A stretch of 64,000 nucleotides of DNA, taken from assembly GCA_032834875.1 (NCBI GenBank), contig CP135238.1, positions 688,011 to 752,010 of the forward strand, written 5' to 3'. Positions 30,460 to 41,329 of this stretch are shown in pieces. Under the pieces are notes generated by a model, which was not told the DNA's origin, did not search any database, and saw nothing but the letters and a program-made list of their open reading frames with translations. The stretch is from Sulfuracidifex metallicus DSM 6482 = JCM 9184. GTDB taxonomy: Archaea; Thermoproteota; Thermoprotei_A; Sulfolobales; Sulfolobaceae. Numbering within the stretch: position 1 is the stretch's first letter; every line of letters starts with the position of its first letter. The position numbers were made by a program, and so were the translations under genes.

Positions 30460-31362
30460 TCAGGGTACGTATTTCATGTTATATATGTACCAAGTATAGT
30501 TAACCCCTTTTCCTTCAATAGTAATAGTCATATTGTACGTGACGCCTTCTGCGTATGGAACTTGGAATGAAGTTCCTGGAATTATTTCCACGTTTTTGTA
30601 TTCTATTGTTTTATTGAAATCAGAGCTGTGCAGATAAAAAGTCACGTTATAAATCTCAAAAGGTAAAGTTACATAACCGGCAGCACGATCGGAGTGATTG
30701 CTATACTTCTGAAATCCGAATTCCATGTATGTAAAATAGGTTGAGATATTGGGATAGAAGATGGACTTAGTATTGTTGAAGCTTACTAAATATTTTACTC
30801 CACTAGTATAAACTGAAGATGGAAAGGCTATATTTCCAGATATTGCAGGATTGGGTGGAGAGGGAACTGTTAGCCAAGTCAGTGGCGTTATTTTAGTTAT
30901 CTCAGCGGTATTGAAGCTCGTATCTTGACGCCATCCGTATTCTCCATAACCAGTTAGTTCTATTTTCTCTATTTGAGGCATTGAGTATATGTTTATGGGG
31001 GTCGTTACGCCATTTTGAATAATGTAACCCTTGCTTACGTTAAGGTAAACCTTTATAGTTTGGTGCAACTCCTGTCCAGATCCTAGACTCACGGGGAATG
31101 TGTAATTCTCAAGTATTAACTTGTGGTCAGAGTTGTTTAGGTATCCTACTTGGAAAAACAAGGTTGCGCTCATGGGAAGAGGACCTTTATTGTAGGCAGT
31201 TAAATTAAAGATGTATTTGTAACCTATAGGGGAGAACGTCTCCTCCGCGTACTCTGGTTTTATTACGACATGGAATGAGTTATTCTCTATGTAGAATAAT
31301 GCTCCAACTATAACTATTACAGCTATTATCGCTAGTATCACGTAGGTAATCCTGAACTTCAT
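30460..31362 (-). CDS. membrane-anchored extracellular protein of unknown function
   Basis: A 300-residue protein with one N-terminal membrane helix (about 5-26) and a large beta-rich outer part with many N-x-S/T sites, suited to an N-glycosylated protein outside the cell. I recognise no family. It ends with a YTWYIYN segment rather than a second helix. It is transcribed away from the mevalonate cluster and its start is about 165 bases from that of HMG-CoA synthase. Confidence 0.62.
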   Translation of the reverse strand: MKFRITYVILAIIAVIVIVGALFYIENNSFHVVIKPEYAEETFSPIGYKYIFNLTAYNKGPLPMSATLFFQVGYLNNSDHKLILENYTFPVSLGSGQELHQTIKVYLNVSKGYIIQNGVTTPINIYSMPQIEKIELTGYGEYGWRQDTSFNTAEITKITPLTWLTVPSPPNPAISGNIAFPSSVYTSGVKYLVSFNNTKSIFYPNISTYFTYMEFGFQKYSNHSDRAAGYVTLPFEIYNVTFYLHSSDFNKTIEYKNVEIIPGTSFQVPYAEGVTYNMTITIEGKGVNYTWYIYNMKYVP

Positions 31363-31460
31363 GGTGAAGCAATTAAGACTGCATTTTATTATTATTATTC
31401 GTCAATCTCAGAGTGAGCTGAGTCAGATCACCCTTCACTACTTTTCGTCTCATCATAGAC

Positions 31461-31487
31461 AACTGTCTATAGGGTATATAGACAGTT
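31461..31487. promoter_or_regulatory. 27-bp palindrome upstream of the mevalonate operon
   Basis: Two perfect 11-base arms, AACTGTCTATA and TATAGACAGTT, are separated by five bases. The element sits just before a TATA-like CTTAAAAAG (about 31495-31503) that is about 25-30 bases before the HMG-CoA synthase ATG, so transcription should begin at or near the ATG. A protein bound here would affect RNA polymerase recruitment to the four-gene cluster. The regulator is unknown. Confidence 0.55.
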
Positions 31488-31527
31488 ACACAAATCTTAA
31501 AAAGTTTAATAGGTGAAGAGAGTTTCG

Positions 31528-32574
31528 ATGAAAAGCGGTATAATAGGCTGGGGAGCTTACGTTCCCAGGTTCAGAGTTAAAGTTGAGGACATAGCAAAGC
31601 TTTGGGGTATGGAGGAGGGTACTGTAAGAGGATTAGGTCTTCAAGAGAAGTCTTTGCCAGGTCCAGATGAGGATTCAACCACAATCGCTTGGGAGTCTTC
31701 CAAGAACGCCTTGGCTAGGGCAATGATAGACCCATCAAAAGTTAAGTTAGTTTTATTCGGCTCCGAATCAAAGGTATACGCGGTAAAGCCAACTTCAGCG
31801 TTGTTAATAGATTCGCTCGGTTTATCTTACTTTTCTGCCTCAGCAGACATGGAGTTCGCGTGCAGGGCAGCCTCAGTAGGCCTTAGGTTAGCATCAACTT
31901 TCGTCGAGACACACCCAGATTCTTATGCTTTAGTAGTGGGTGCGGATACTGCACAGTCAAATCCTGGTGATATTTTAGAGCTGAGCTCCGCATCTGCTGG
32001 TTCATCTTTCGTTGTGGGTTCCGGAGACGTCCCAGTAATAATAGAGCATTCAACATCATACACCACCGATACACCTGACTTTTGGAGAAGGGACGGTATG
32101 CCATATCCGCTTCATGGGGAGGGTTTCACGGGGGAGCCAGCTTACTTCGCTCACATAATGAGCGCTGTGAAGAAGCTTTTTGAAGAAACTGGATTTACGG
32201 TATCCGACTTCGACTACTTCGTCTTTCATCAGCCAAACGGAAAGTTTCCCATTCAAATAGCCAAGAAGCTTAACGTTCCAATGGAGAAGGTAAAGCAAGG
32301 TCTAGTTTCTCCTTTAATAGGAAACCCTTACAATGCCTCAGCATTGCTGGGCTTAACTAAGGTATTAGACGTAGCCAAGCCAGGACAGAGGATTCTAGTT
32401 GCTCCTTTCGGAAGCGGAGCTGGGAGCGACGCCTTCAGCATGCTTGTCACTGATGCTATAGTTGAAAGACAGAAGATGGCACCTACAACGGAATATTATA
32501 TCAGCAATAAGAAGGTGGTGGACTATGCCACCTACGCAAGGTTCACCAATAAGATAAAGGCGTATGAGTTATGA
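31528..32574 (+). CDS. hydroxymethylglutaryl-CoA synthase
   Basis: Condenses acetoacetyl-CoA and acetyl-CoA to HMG-CoA, the committed feed into archaeal lipid isoprenoids. The 348-residue protein starts [20 protein letters not shown] and has the catalytic Cys in DMEFACRAA, the His in [10 protein letters not shown], and the [12 protein letters not shown] loop. I chose ATG 31528 rather than the GTG at 31513, because the family begins here and the promoter position suits a leaderless message. Overlaps the thiolase start by four bases. Confidence 0.93.
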   Translation: MKSGIIGWGAYVPRFRVKVEDIAKLWGMEEGTVRGLGLQEKSLPGPDEDSTTIAWESSKNALARAMIDPSKVKLVLFGSESKVYAVKPTSALLIDSLGLSYFSASADMEFACRAASVGLRLASTFVETHPDSYALVVGADTAQSNPGDILELSSASAGSSFVVGSGDVPVIIEHSTSYTTDTPDFWRRDGMPYPLHGEGFTGEPAYFAHIMSAVKKLFEETGFTVSDFDYFVFHQPNGKFPIQIAKKLNVPMEKVKQGLVSPLIGNPYNASALLGLTKVLDVAKPGQRILVAPFGSGAGSDAFSMLVTDAIVERQKMAPTTEYYISNKKVVDYATYARFTNKIKAYEL

Positions 32575-33653
32575 CGAAGGTTTTCATAACGGGTGCTTCC
32601 ATGGTACCCGTAAATAGACATTACGACATGTCATTATTCGACCTAGCGGAGTCCGCATTTATGGGACTTAGAAAGACGGTTGAGGAGATGCCGGAGGTGG
32701 ACGCAATAATAGTTACCAATTCCTTCGCTCAGAAGCTAGAGAATCAGTCCATGTTAGGTTTCAAACTTTCCAAAAGGTTAGGACTCTCAGGGAAGCTTTC
32801 CATGACAGTAGAACAAGGAGACGCCAGTGGTGGTGCAGGAATTCTAGCGGCTTATTCTATAGTTAAATCTGGGGTAGCCAGGAACGTGTTAGTGGTTGGC
32901 TTAGACAAGTTCTCCGACTTTCCGTCAAAGTTCGTTAATGATGCGGTTTCAACTACATTGGAGGACGTGTCATATTACGAAGGTTTGTTACCGGCTCCTT
33001 ATGGAGCGTTGATTATGAAAAGCTACATGAGAAAATATGGCGTGAAAGAGGATTACTTCTACAACTGGGCAATAAAGATGCATTCCAACGCGTTAGAGAA
33101 CCCTTATGCTTACCTTAGATTTCCAGTAGATTCGGAAACAGTAAGGAAGTCACAGGAAGTCTCTACTCCCATGAAACTCTTCGATATAGCTCCGAGGGCT
33201 GACGGAGCTTCCTCTGTTTTGATCTCATCTGAGGACTTTAAGAAGGTATCAGACTCGCCGGTTGAAATCGAAGCCGTAGAATTTGACTCTGGAGAGCCCA
33301 CGATTTCTTCGTTGGAATTTCCCCTAAGAAAGGCTCAAGTAAGGGGAGACAAAACTGCAATAGAGATATCTGACTCTTTCAGCGTTTCAGCTGCAATAGA
33401 GCTAGAGTCTCTCGGATTGGCAGAGAAGGGAAAATCATTGGAGTCCTTAGATTCATTAAACGTTAACCTTAGCGGAGGTCTTAAGGCTAGGGGCTATCCA
33501 GGAGGAGCAACTGGCATATATCAGGTCGCCGAAGTTTACATGCAGCTTATAGACCAGTTTCCAGGCAAGAAGGCAAGGGATGCGGAGGAAGGACTAGTCC
33601 TCAATACGGATGATTTGTTGAGGACCTCTTACATGATTTATTTGAGGAGGTGA
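32571..33653 (+). CDS. acetyl-CoA acetyltransferase (thiolase)
   Basis: A 360-residue archaeal thiolase that makes acetoacetyl-CoA for the adjacent synthase. It has [22 protein letters not shown] around the substrate pocket and the C-terminal [17 protein letters not shown] motif. The usual catalytic Cys position after VEQGD is replaced by DASGG-type sequence in this frame, but archaeal SCP2-like thiolases vary there. In archaea the thiolase, HMG-CoA synthase and DUF35 protein form one complex that channels acetoacetyl-CoA; gene order here fits that. Confidence 0.85.
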   Translation: MTKVFITGASMVPVNRHYDMSLFDLAESAFMGLRKTVEEMPEVDAIIVTNSFAQKLENQSMLGFKLSKRLGLSGKLSMTVEQGDASGGAGILAAYSIVKSGVARNVLVVGLDKFSDFPSKFVNDAVSTTLEDVSYYEGLLPAPYGALIMKSYMRKYGVKEDYFYNWAIKMHSNALENPYAYLRFPVDSETVRKSQEVSTPMKLFDIAPRADGASSVLISSEDFKKVSDSPVEIEAVEFDSGEPTISSLEFPLRKAQVRGDKTAIEISDSFSVSAAIELESLGLAEKGKSLESLDSLNVNLSGGLKARGYPGGATGIYQVAEVYMQLIDQFPGKKARDAEEGLVLNTDDLLRTSYMIYLRR

Positions 33654-33658
33654 ACAGT

Positions 33659-34054
33659 ATGAGGATTTCTCCACCACAAATTTGGAGGGCTAAGCGATCT
33701 CTCTATAAGTTGACCGCTAGTAAGTGCAATAGATGTGGTAACGTGGATTTGCCACCTTCAAATTTCTGCAGTAAATGCGGGTCATCTGAGGTTTCGGTTG
33801 TGACACTTAGCGGTAATGGCACACTCCTTTTGGCAACCGAGAATTTCCAGCAGAGGGCCGGTTACGAGAAGAACATGCCACAGTACGTAGGGCTGATAAA
33901 GCTCGATGAGGGTCCTGAAATAGTGGCCCCGCTTACTGACGTTATTGATGAACCTAAGGAGGGATCGAGGGTCAACGTTGTCCTGAGGAAACTTACTACC
34001 GATTCATCTAACGGCTTAATAGAGTACGGTCTAAAGTTCAGGGTAGTCTCTTGA
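33659..34054 (+). CDS. DUF35 OB-fold/zinc-ribbon scaffold protein
   Basis: About 131 residues: a rubredoxin-like zinc ribbon with [19 protein letters not shown] (about 25-43) and an OB-fold after it, ending in the strand YGLKFRVV. Such proteins hold thiolase and HMG-CoA synthase together in archaea. The ATG at 33659 is six bases after the thiolase stop; a GTG at 33650 overlaps it. The stop shares a base with the HMG-CoA reductase ATG. Confidence 0.88.
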   Translation: MRISPPQIWRAKRSLYKLTASKCNRCGNVDLPPSNFCSKCGSSEVSVVTLSGNGTLLLATENFQQRAGYEKNMPQYVGLIKLDEGPEIVAPLTDVIDEPKEGSRVNVVLRKLTTDSSNGLIEYGLKFRVVS

Positions 34055-35274
34055 TGAAGATAGAGGAAATAGTAGAAAAAGTAGTTGCAGGAGAAATATC
34101 CCTCCATGAAATAGATAATTATCTGGAAGCTAATGCAGCAATGCTAGCCCGTAGGCTAGCAGTTGAAAAGTTGACCGGAGCTGGTTTGCCTAACGTAGGG
34201 TCCACCATAATTGATTATGCAGAGATTAAGAATAGAAACGCAGAGAACGTAATAGGTGCAACTCAAATACCCTTGGGGGTTGCTGGTCCAATAAAGGTAA
34301 ACGGAGAATTCGCTAAGGGGAATTTTCTAGTTCCGTTGGCGACAACAGAGGGTGCACTAATAGCCAGTGTGAACAGGGGAATGAAGGCTATAACTTCAGC
34401 AGGAGGCTCAAACGTCAGGGTCATCAAGGACGAGATGACTAGAGCACCAGTAATAAAGTTGGGTTCAATAAGTGACGTTTCGGACTTCCTTTCTTGGCTT
34501 CACTCCGTAGAGGACAAGATTAAGGAAGTCACCGAATCAACCTCGTCTCACCTTAAGTACAAGGGCTTTTCCTCCTTCGTTGTAGGAAATAACGTTTGGT
34601 TGCGTTTCTCCTTTGAGACGGGGAACGCAATGGGAATGAATATGGTTACCATAGCATCTGAGAAGGCTTGTTCTTTCATTGAGGAGAATTTTCCCAAGGC
34701 GAGGTGCGTCGCAGTCAGCGGAAACATGTGCAGCGACAAGAAGAACACTTTAATTAATTCGCTTGAGGGTAGAGGGAAAACGGTGATTGCAGATGTCTTA
34801 TTGCCACACGAAGTAGTTAAATCTGAGTTAAAGAGTGACCCTTACCTCATCCATGAGGTCAACCTGAGGAAGAATTGGCTGGGAAGTGCAAGGGCGGGGT
34901 CCGTATCTCAGTTTAACGCCCATTTTGCCAATATAATAGCTGCTATATTTATAGCCACGGGGCAGGATGTAGCTCAGGTAGTTGAGAGTAGTTCAGGTTA
35001 TACTTGGACCGAGGTTAGGGATGACGGGCTCTATGTTTCAGTCACTTTACCTTCAATGGAGGTAGGTAGTGTAGGAGGGGGAACCAGACTTCCCACTCAA
35101 AGAGAGGCATTATCCATCATGGGGATCAAAGGAGAACTCCCACATTCATCTAAAAAGCTTGCAGAGATCATAGCGTCGTCAGTTTTGGCTGGGGAACTTA
35201 ACCTTCTCTCAGCCTTGGCAAACAAAGAGCTAGGGAAGGCCCATCTTAAACTTGGCAGAAACGCTAAACCTTAG
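34054..35274 (+). CDS. hmgA: hydroxymethylglutaryl-CoA reductase (NADPH)
   Basis: Reduces HMG-CoA to mevalonate. The 406-residue protein is class I-like: [30 protein letters not shown], the NAMGMNM dinucleotide-binding block, [17 protein letters not shown] with the catalytic Lys, [11 protein letters not shown] and [12 protein letters not shown]. The catalytic His near the C-terminus is not obvious by eye: GKAHLKLG holds the last His. Fourth gene of the overlapping mevalonate cluster. Confidence 0.94.
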   Translation: MKIEEIVEKVVAGEISLHEIDNYLEANAAMLARRLAVEKLTGAGLPNVGSTIIDYAEIKNRNAENVIGATQIPLGVAGPIKVNGEFAKGNFLVPLATTEGALIASVNRGMKAITSAGGSNVRVIKDEMTRAPVIKLGSISDVSDFLSWLHSVEDKIKEVTESTSSHLKYKGFSSFVVGNNVWLRFSFETGNAMGMNMVTIASEKACSFIEENFPKARCVAVSGNMCSDKKNTLINSLEGRGKTVIADVLLPHEVVKSELKSDPYLIHEVNLRKNWLGSARAGSVSQFNAHFANIIAAIFIATGQDVAQVVESSSGYTWTEVRDDGLYVSVTLPSMEVGSVGGGTRLPTQREALSIMGIKGELPHSSKKLAEIIASSVLAGELNLLSALANKELGKAHLKLGRNAKP

Positions 35275-35352
35275 GTAACGTTTTGGTAACCTAGAGTTTA
35301 CATAAATCTGAATTTCTAAAAGTTTTTATGTTACATCACTTACTCTGTAATT

Positions 35353-36654
35353 ATGAGCATACCAAAGGAATTAGAAAAAATTCTTGAAATAACCAAGAGC
35401 CAAAACACGTGGAGAAGGCAGGAAACTCTTAACCTTATAGCATCGGAGAATGTGATGAGCCCCGTAGCAGAGTCAGTTTACATGAGCGATTACATGTCCA
35501 GATACGCAGAGGGAAAACCTTACAAGAGGTTCTATCAAGGCACAAAGTATGTGGATGAGATCGAAACTCTGACCATGGAATTGATGAACCAGATAATCGC
35601 CTCTAAGTTCTGCGACATGAGGCCAATAAGCGGAACCGTGGCAAACGCTGCCGTCTTCAGGGTTCTAGCAAACCCCGGTGACAAGGCACTCATAGCTCCG
35701 GTTCAAGCTGGGGCTCACGTAAGTCACACTCGCTTCGGAACCCTTGGAGCTCTAGGAATTGAGCATATTGAGCTACCTTTCGATAAGGAGAACATAAACG
35801 TGGACGTCGACAAGTCAATTAAGATGATAGAGGAAGTCAAACCTAGATTCGTTGTTATGGGAGGAAGCTTGTACTTGTTTCCCCACCCTGCAAAGGAGCT
35901 ATCACCTTACATTCATGCGGTAGGTGCAAAGTTGGTGTATGACGCAGCGCATGTATATGGCTTAATTGCCGGCAAGGCATGGAGCAATCCATTGGATGAA
36001 GGAGCCGACTTTCTCAACGTTTCCACACACAAGACCTTCCCAGGACCTCAGGGAGGAGCAATATTCTCCAATAACGAGGAATACTACAAGCCAGTCTCAA
36101 GGACAATATTCCCCTGGTTTGTAAGCAACCATCATCTGCATAGACTTCCAGCTACGGCAGTGACAGCGTTGGAAATGAGGGAGTTCGGACAAGACTACGC
36201 GTCACAAATAGTTAAGAATGCCAAAAAGTTAGCCGAGAGTTTAGCTTCCCTAGGATTTAAGGTAGTAGGAGAGAACTTAGGTTATACCAAGAGCCATCAG
36301 GTAGCAGTTGACGTTAGACCTCAGGGAGGAGGAGCCAAAGCTGCAAAGATGTTGGAGGAAGCTAACATCATAGTGAACAAGAACCTTTTACCCTACGATG
36401 GCCCTGAGGCAGTGTCGAACCCCAGTGGACTTAGGATAGGAGTACAGGAGATGACCAGGTTTGGCATGAAGGAAGGCGAAATGGAGGAGATAGCTTCCCT
36501 GTTCAAGAAAGTTCTAATTGAAGGTAAGGACGTAAATCAGGTGAAAAAGGAAGTTATGGAAATGAGAAGGAACTATTTAACGGTTAAATATACCTTCCAG
36601 GACGGAGAATGGGAGCAGAAGTTCTCCTCAAAAGTAATTCCAATGATCATCTAA
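35353..36654 (+). CDS. glyA: serine hydroxymethyltransferase
   Basis: A 433-residue PLP enzyme that interconverts serine and glycine with a pterin one-carbon carrier. It has [31 protein letters not shown], the PLP Lys in [14 protein letters not shown] (about 225), and [22 protein letters not shown]. Its own TATA-like element (TTTTTATG region) lies in the 78-base gap after hmgA. It links the serine genes (3.7 kb) and the glycine cleavage genes (12-16 kb). Confidence 0.94.
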   Translation: MSIPKELEKILEITKSQNTWRRQETLNLIASENVMSPVAESVYMSDYMSRYAEGKPYKRFYQGTKYVDEIETLTMELMNQIIASKFCDMRPISGTVANAAVFRVLANPGDKALIAPVQAGAHVSHTRFGTLGALGIEHIELPFDKENINVDVDKSIKMIEEVKPRFVVMGGSLYLFPHPAKELSPYIHAVGAKLVYDAAHVYGLIAGKAWSNPLDEGADFLNVSTHKTFPGPQGGAIFSNNEEYYKPVSRTIFPWFVSNHHLHRLPATAVTALEMREFGQDYASQIVKNAKKLAESLASLGFKVVGENLGYTKSHQVAVDVRPQGGGAKAAKMLEEANIIVNKNLLPYDGPEAVSNPSGLRIGVQEMTRFGMKEGEMEEIASLFKKVLIEGKDVNQVKKEVMEMRRNYLTVKYTFQDGEWEQKFSSKVIPMII

Positions 36655-37066
36655 CCACAATGACAGTGATAGGGGCATTTAATGCCACTGATGTTGCGGT
36701 AGAGCCTATGTTAACGTCGCTATTTATTGAGGTTCCCCTTGCTCCCATGATTACGGCATCGAAGCTCTCCTCAGTTATTATTTTCAGAATTTCATTTGCG
36801 ACGCTGGACTCCTTGTAATTTGTCTTTATTTCTTTGAATTCATAGTCCGTTCTTCCGCTTATCCTTTTCTCTAAGTTTTCTCTTATTGCTTGGGTGCTCT
36901 TGCACTCCTGGCACACGTATACCAAGTAAAGCCTAGAACCATACCTCATGGCGAAGTCAACGCCTACGTCGACAGCTCTCATGCTGTTTTCAGATCCATC
37001 AACAGGTATCAGGATCTTCCTCAGGAGGAAGCTAACTGTATAGGTAGGAGGTAACTTCTCGCTCAT
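36647..37066 (-). CDS. universal stress protein (UspA family)
   Basis: A 139-residue protein with the Usp fold: [23 protein letters not shown] at the start and the nucleotide-binding [31 protein letters not shown] at the end, close to the G-x2-G-x9-G-S/T pattern. It may bind ATP. Its start overlaps the gap stop by four bases, so it is likely made with the glycolytic enzymes. The 3' end meets glyA tail to tail with an 8-base overlap. Confidence 0.86.
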   Translation of the reverse strand: MSEKLPPTYTVSFLLRKILIPVDGSENSMRAVDVGVDFAMRYGSRLYLVYVCQECKSTQAIRENLEKRISGRTDYEFKEIKTNYKESSVANEILKIITEESFDAVIMGARGTSINSDVNIGSTATSVALNAPITVIVVR

Positions 37067-38076
37067 ATTATGTACCCCTTCCTGATTCCCATGGAAGTAT
37101 TAGTCACGTTTATCGATTCCCTGATTCCAGATACAGCCCTCACTGCATCTATGTTTTCTGGGACAACTATGGATTCCTGATGGACAGCGTACATCATGAA
37201 TACCTCCTTTCCTTTGACGTATATGGAGTCCTCAAATATCATAACCTCTGGTATATCGTTCCTCTCTCTGCCCAAATCTCTAGCTAGTTCCACCAACTCC
37301 GCTGTGGAGTTTATCCCAGCCTTCCCTGGAACTATAACCAGCCTAGGAGTAGAGAGAACTTGTTTAAGTATCTCCTCCCTGGTAACCTCCTTTTCTAACT
37401 CAATGTCAAGAAGGTGCACATGCATTAGGTTAGTGGGAGATATTACTGCCATGGTAATTATGTCAAGGTCCTTGAGCACGGTATTCACGTCCTTAGCGTG
37501 ATGGCTTGGAACTGATGCTGGGTCTGGAACTAGAGCGTTTATAGGACCTTTCTTGTACTCCTTAGGGTCTGCAGCTCTTCTGATGACTGTTCCCCTTACT
37601 TTCTTCACTTGCGATACCTTGTTCACAGTGCATATAGACCTCAGCATTGCAGTGGTGTTACAAGAGACCACTCTCAAGTACTTCTTCCCTACTGCCTCAT
37701 CGTAGTTACATAAGGCAGAAAACGACATCTCTCCAACGTTGCTTTTCTCACCTCCTTGGAAGAGAGCCGGTTTTCCCTTTTCAACGTAAATCTTCTTATA
37801 CTCTGCACCCACGCCATTCGGTGTAGCGTCAACTACTACGTCAGATTCATCTATCATTTCATCTATTGTTCCCGAAGGTTCTATTCCAGCTCCGATGAAC
37901 TTGTCCTTGCTCTCCTTAGGAACGAATATCCTCATTCCTCTCTTGAACGCCACCATTGCTTCATAATTAGGCGAAGTTTTAGCTACGCCCACCAGCTCCA
38001 TGTCGGGTTGTTTAAGGGTAGCATCTGCCACCCTTTTTCCTATGGTTCCGTAACCGTTTACAGATACTTTTATCAT
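37063..38076 (-). CDS. gap: glyceraldehyde-3-phosphate dehydrogenase (archaeal type II)
   Basis: A 337-residue phosphorylating GAPDH using NAD(P). It starts KVSVNGYGTIGKRVADA, has the catalytic Cys in VVSCNTTAMLRSI (about residue 139) and the family block SVPSHHAKDVNTVL. Forms a run with pgk (five bases upstream) and the Usp gene. In Sulfolobales this pair works mainly in the gluconeogenic direction. Confidence 0.94.
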   Translation of the reverse strand: MIKVSVNGYGTIGKRVADATLKQPDMELVGVAKTSPNYEAMVAFKRGMRIFVPKESKDKFIGAGIEPSGTIDEMIDESDVVVDATPNGVGAEYKKIYVEKGKPALFQGGEKSNVGEMSFSALCNYDEAVGKKYLRVVSCNTTAMLRSICTVNKVSQVKKVRGTVIRRAADPKEYKKGPINALVPDPASVPSHHAKDVNTVLKDLDIITMAVISPTNLMHVHLLDIELEKEVTREEILKQVLSTPRLVIVPGKAGINSTAELVELARDLGRERNDIPEVMIFEDSIYVKGKEVFMMYAVHQESIVVPENIDAVRAVSGIRESINVTNTSMGIRKGYII

Positions 38077-38081
38077 AACTT

Positions 38082-39284
38082 TTACACCTTGCTGAGGCTT
38101 AAAGCCTCTAACGCAGGAAGTTTCTCACCGGAAAGGAATAAAAGTAGTGCTCCTCCTCCGGTTGAAATGTGTAGCTTTGGGTTGTCCTCTACGCGTCCCT
38201 CTAGCACGCTTACCATGTGACCTCCTCCCACAATCACGTATCCTGAGTTTTCCAACGCAGCCTTCATTACAGCTTTACTGCCGTCTCTGAATCTCTCGTC
38301 CTCTATTATTCCCATGGGTCCTCTAAGGACAGTTACCTTAGAGTCCTTTATGAAGGATGAGTATATATCTGCGGTGTTTATTCCAACGTCCTTGATTACC
38401 CCTTCTACCTTATGTACAGGGGTTTCCTCTATTTTTCCATCCTTCTCTACCTTGAAATCTACAGGTATCTCAACGGGAGCACCGCTCATGAGGAGCTTCC
38501 TGGCTCTAGGTATCAAACTCAGGATTCCTAGTTTCTCAAGGACTTCCATGTTCTCCTTTCCTAAGTTGATTCCCTTAGCTGTGGCGAAAAGTTCCGCAAT
38601 CAATCCACCGGTCAATATCCTATCTGCTATCCTCTTCTTAGTCAAGTTCTCGATTATCCTTAAGGTATCTAGAACCTTTCCTCCGCCTAAAACGAAAACC
38701 TTTGGAGCTTCTTCTGGCGTGAATATCTTTGACAGTGCTGACACTTCTTTTTCCATGACCCTGCCAGCCGCAGACGGCATAACCAAGGGGAAACCAACCA
38801 AGCTTGGCTGGCTCCTATGGGAGGTTGCGAAGGCATCATTGATGTAACTGTCGAATAGGGGAGACAGCTTCTTTACCAGGAAAGTTTTGGCTTGCTGTTG
38901 TGGAGGTCCTTCTATTAATTCTTCAGCCACCATTCTCACGTTATTTAACAATATCACTTCTCCTTCCTTCATGTTGCTTATCTTTTCCCTGGCGTAAGGA
39001 CCCATGACGTCGTCTATGAATTCCACGTTTAAGTCCAGATACTTAGATAGAACTTGCGCATGTTCCTCCAGCTCCACGAAATCCCTATCGCCAGGTCTAC
39101 CTTGATGAGAAATCATAACAACAGAATTCTTCCTTTCCACCAATTCCTTGATAGTAGGCACATGTGCCTTCAGTCTGGAGCTATCTAAAATGTGCCCGTT
39201 CTTATCTATGGGTGAGTTAACGTCAACTCGAAGGAGGACCTTCCTCCCAGAAAGTTCTAGATCGTCAAGTGTTTTAATGTCCAA
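38082..39284 (-). CDS. pgk: phosphoglycerate kinase
   Basis: A 400-residue kinase: [59 protein letters not shown] and the C-terminal [13 protein letters not shown] with STGGGA. Transfers phosphate between 1,3-bisphosphoglycerate and ADP. The start is TTG preceded by AGGAG; no in-frame ATG is available upstream before a stop. The TATA-like TGTATAAAG about 45 bases upstream is part of a 20-bp repeat. Confidence 0.93.
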   Translation of the reverse strand: MDIKTLDDLELSGRKVLLRVDVNSPIDKNGHILDSSRLKAHVPTIKELVERKNSVVMISHQGRPGDRDFVELEEHAQVLSKYLDLNVEFIDDVMGPYAREKISNMKEGEVILLNNVRMVAEELIEGPPQQQAKTFLVKKLSPLFDSYINDAFATSHRSQPSLVGFPLVMPSAAGRVMEKEVSALSKIFTPEEAPKVFVLGGGKVLDTLRIIENLTKKRIADRILTGGLIAELFATAKGINLGKENMEVLEKLGILSLIPRARKLLMSGAPVEIPVDFKVEKDGKIEETPVHKVEGVIKDVGINTADIYSSFIKDSKVTVLRGPMGIIEDERFRDGSKAVMKAALENSGYVIVGGGHMVSVLEGRVEDNPKLHISTGGGALLLFLSGEKLPALEALSLSKV

Positions 39285-39313
39285 ATCTCCTATTTTTATC
39301 AGGGCAGTTCCCC

Positions 39314-39385
39314 AATTCTTTATACATTTTCAAATTTATAAAAATGAGGGTTAAGAACGATCGCAAATTCTTTATACATTTTCAA
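39314..39385. repeat. two direct copies of a 20-bp sequence upstream of pgk
   Basis: AATTCTTTATACATTTTCAA occurs at 39314-39333 and again at 39366-39385, 52 bases apart, in the gap between pgk and the next gene. Each copy read on the minus strand contains TGTATAAAG, a good TATA box, so the repeats may give two start sites or be a duplication of the pgk promoter. Confidence 0.7.
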
Positions 39386-39398
39386 TTTTTCTTTACGA

Positions 39399-40211
39399 TT
39401 AGCATCTCAACTGTTCCGAGAAGTTGTTCCAAAGAAGTGGTATCAAGCTCCTTACGTTAAGTTGTTGCATATATAAACCTATCTCCATTTCTCGGGTGCC
39501 TATCCTCTTGGTGAAGAGCTTCGGATCCTCCCTGCTGAAATATGACAACGAAGCTTTAACCTTGTCCACCTCAAAGGAGGATTCTGTCCTACACGTCGCT
39601 ATAACCTTAATCCTGGTTCCATCTCCAGCGTCAATTTCGTTAAGGCTACATACTGCTCTTATGTTTCTTTCTATTATGATTTTAAACAACGTGCCCAACG
39701 AAAAGGGTATCTCGGACGGATCTACCCCCATGGGAGGAAGCAGTAACTTTACTGGATCCTTACATTCCTTCCCTTTTTTTATAAGTAAAACGAAATTGAA
39801 GAAGATGAATGTAGAATTGCAAATGTTAGAGATTGAACGGGGTTGATCCTCTACCACGAATCCGTCATTCTTTATCACACTTCTCATGGAAGATCCTATG
39901 TCGATGCTCCTCTTGTTCTCCCTTGTGATAGCCATCCCTTTAACGCTCATCAATCCTTTTATCCTTTCGTCAGACGAGAAGTAGTTAATGTATAAATCGA
40001 AGTCCTTAACTCCAGCCTTCTTTAACGCCTTGATGACTAGGTTGGCTACCAACAATAACTCCTTATTGTGGGATATCACCATCCATTCTCCGTAATCGTC
40101 AATTATATATCTCGAATTTTGGTCTTTGTTAGTCTTTCTAAAGATGTCGAAAAACAACAGCACATACCCATAACTATTTTCGGTAAGAAGCTTTAAATCC
40201 TTAATTAACAA
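39399..40211 (-). CDS. hypothetical protein
   Basis: A 270-residue protein with no family I recognise. No signal peptide or membrane helix; a mixture of helices and strands, with a Cys at 208 and two basic patches. It lies between pgk and tRNA-Gln on the minus strand and its start is 11 bases from the tRNA. It is chromosomal, outside the integrated element. Confidence 0.6.
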   Translation of the reverse strand: MLIKDLKLLTENSYGYVLLFFDIFRKTNKDQNSRYIIDDYGEWMVISHNKELLLVANLVIKALKKAGVKDFDLYINYFSSDERIKGLMSVKGMAITRENKRSIDIGSSMRSVIKNDGFVVEDQPRSISNICNSTFIFFNFVLLIKKGKECKDPVKLLLPPMGVDPSEIPFSLGTLFKIIIERNIRAVCSLNEIDAGDGTRIKVIATCRTESSFEVDKVKASLSYFSREDPKLFTKRIGTREMEIGLYMQQLNVRSLIPLLWNNFSEQLRC

Positions 40212-40221
40212 GAAATAGATC

Positions 40222-40327
<106 letters not shown>

Positions 40328-40330
40328 TCA

Positions 40331-40480
40331 TCATGGTGTAGGTCTCTCTATCACCTTCTCTAAAGAACCTACATAATGATGCCTTTGCTTACTACCTGAC
40401 TCATTCTCTATAATGTAAACATAATACTTCCCCTTAATCTCTTTAGAATAGAAATTAGAACCAACGTAAAATGAAGGCAT
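40331..40480 (-). CDS. integrase N-terminal fragment, int(N)
   Basis: A 49-residue piece on the minus strand running toward attL. Its KGKYYVYIIENESG and HYVGSLEKVIE lines up with the N-terminus of SSV1 integrase (KGRYYVYKLEYENG, RYVGPLADVVE). It stops three bases before attL. In another frame the attL antisense still encodes GPGFEPGSQGP, where SSV1 has DPPGFEPGTSG, so a small indel separates the two. In the excised circle this fragment would join int(C). Confidence 0.75.
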   Translation of the reverse strand: MPSFYVGSNFYSKEIKGKYYVYIIENESGSKQRHHYVGSLEKVIERPTP

Positions 40481-40595
40481 TTCAAGAACCTTAAGTAACA
40501 GGACTTTAAATACTCATTCTAATAGAATATCCTAAAACAAATTGAAAGTAGACGGCAAAGATTCCTCATCAGTAATACTAACAAAAAGGTATTAC

Positions 40596-40988
40596 TTATT
40601 TCCCGCTCACCCTATACATGAATTCCTCAGAGATCGTAGAGTACCAGTTCTTTATTCCTACTATTAGCTCTCTAAATGGCTTCCATTGGTCTCTAGAAAT
40701 TAGGAAATAAGGGGTCTTAGCGCCATTCTCAAAACTATCTAATTTTGCTATCCCTTTCTTGTACAAGTTCATTACTTGCAGTGCTGTAAGGACTCTAAAC
40801 TTATCCTCTTTATCAATACTTAGAACAAAGTATACCCTTCCTGCTACACTATACTTAAACCCCAAATCAACCTTAGTCTTAAGGATTGCATCTACTGGTT
40901 TACCGTATCGGAAAATACATCTCAAGAACTCCCAGAACTCACACACTACCCAGGAGTATCGGACGGGGGTTATTAACTTCGGTGCCAA
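40596..40988 (-). CDS. hypothetical protein of the element
   Basis: A 130-residue protein without a recognised family. It has one hydrophobic beta-rich core (VYFVLSIDKEDKFRVLTALQ) and aromatic residues near the C-terminus. The first 20 residues may not be coding, as later ATG codons exist. It overlaps nothing convincing on the other strand. Confidence 0.45.
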   Translation of the reverse strand: MAPKLITPVRYSWVVCEFWEFLRCIFRYGKPVDAILKTKVDLGFKYSVAGRVYFVLSIDKEDKFRVLTALQVMNLYKKGIAKLDSFENGAKTPYFLISRDQWKPFRELIVGIKNWYSTISEEFMYRVSGK

Positions 40989-41071
40989 TTATTTTTGCCC
41001 TCTATTTCCTATTTTATTCACATACCGTCTTAATAATCATCCTGGATGGAGTTATGGTAGGCCCTTCAAAC

Positions 41072-41230
41072 ATGCTCCTAGACGTATTCACGGAGAGGGG
41101 AATTTACCACAAAGTTAACGGAAGGTGGAGGAGATTTGCCTTGGCAAACTTCTCTTATGATAACCCCATTGTAAACGGGTTAGCAATATTGTTGGGAGTT
41201 ATAATGCTGTTTGCGGCAACACAACTATGA
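41072..41230 (+). CDS. small membrane protein, copy 1
   Basis: A 52-residue protein: a polar N-terminal half (LLDVFTERGIYHK, RFALANFSYDNP) and one C-terminal membrane helix (LAILLGVIMLFAA). It is a paralogue of the gene at 43662, alike over nearly the whole length. The longer open frame from 40886 is not conserved in the second copy, so I start at the ATG shared by both. Function unknown. Confidence 0.6.
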   Translation: MLLDVFTERGIYHKVNGRWRRFALANFSYDNPIVNGLAILLGVIMLFAATQL

Positions 41231-41329
41231 TTACTACTACCACTATTATCATTATTACAACTATTATTCCTAATGGGATAATATACGAAAAGAGAAAGAT
41301 TTTTAAATACATTTTCTATATCTTTTATC

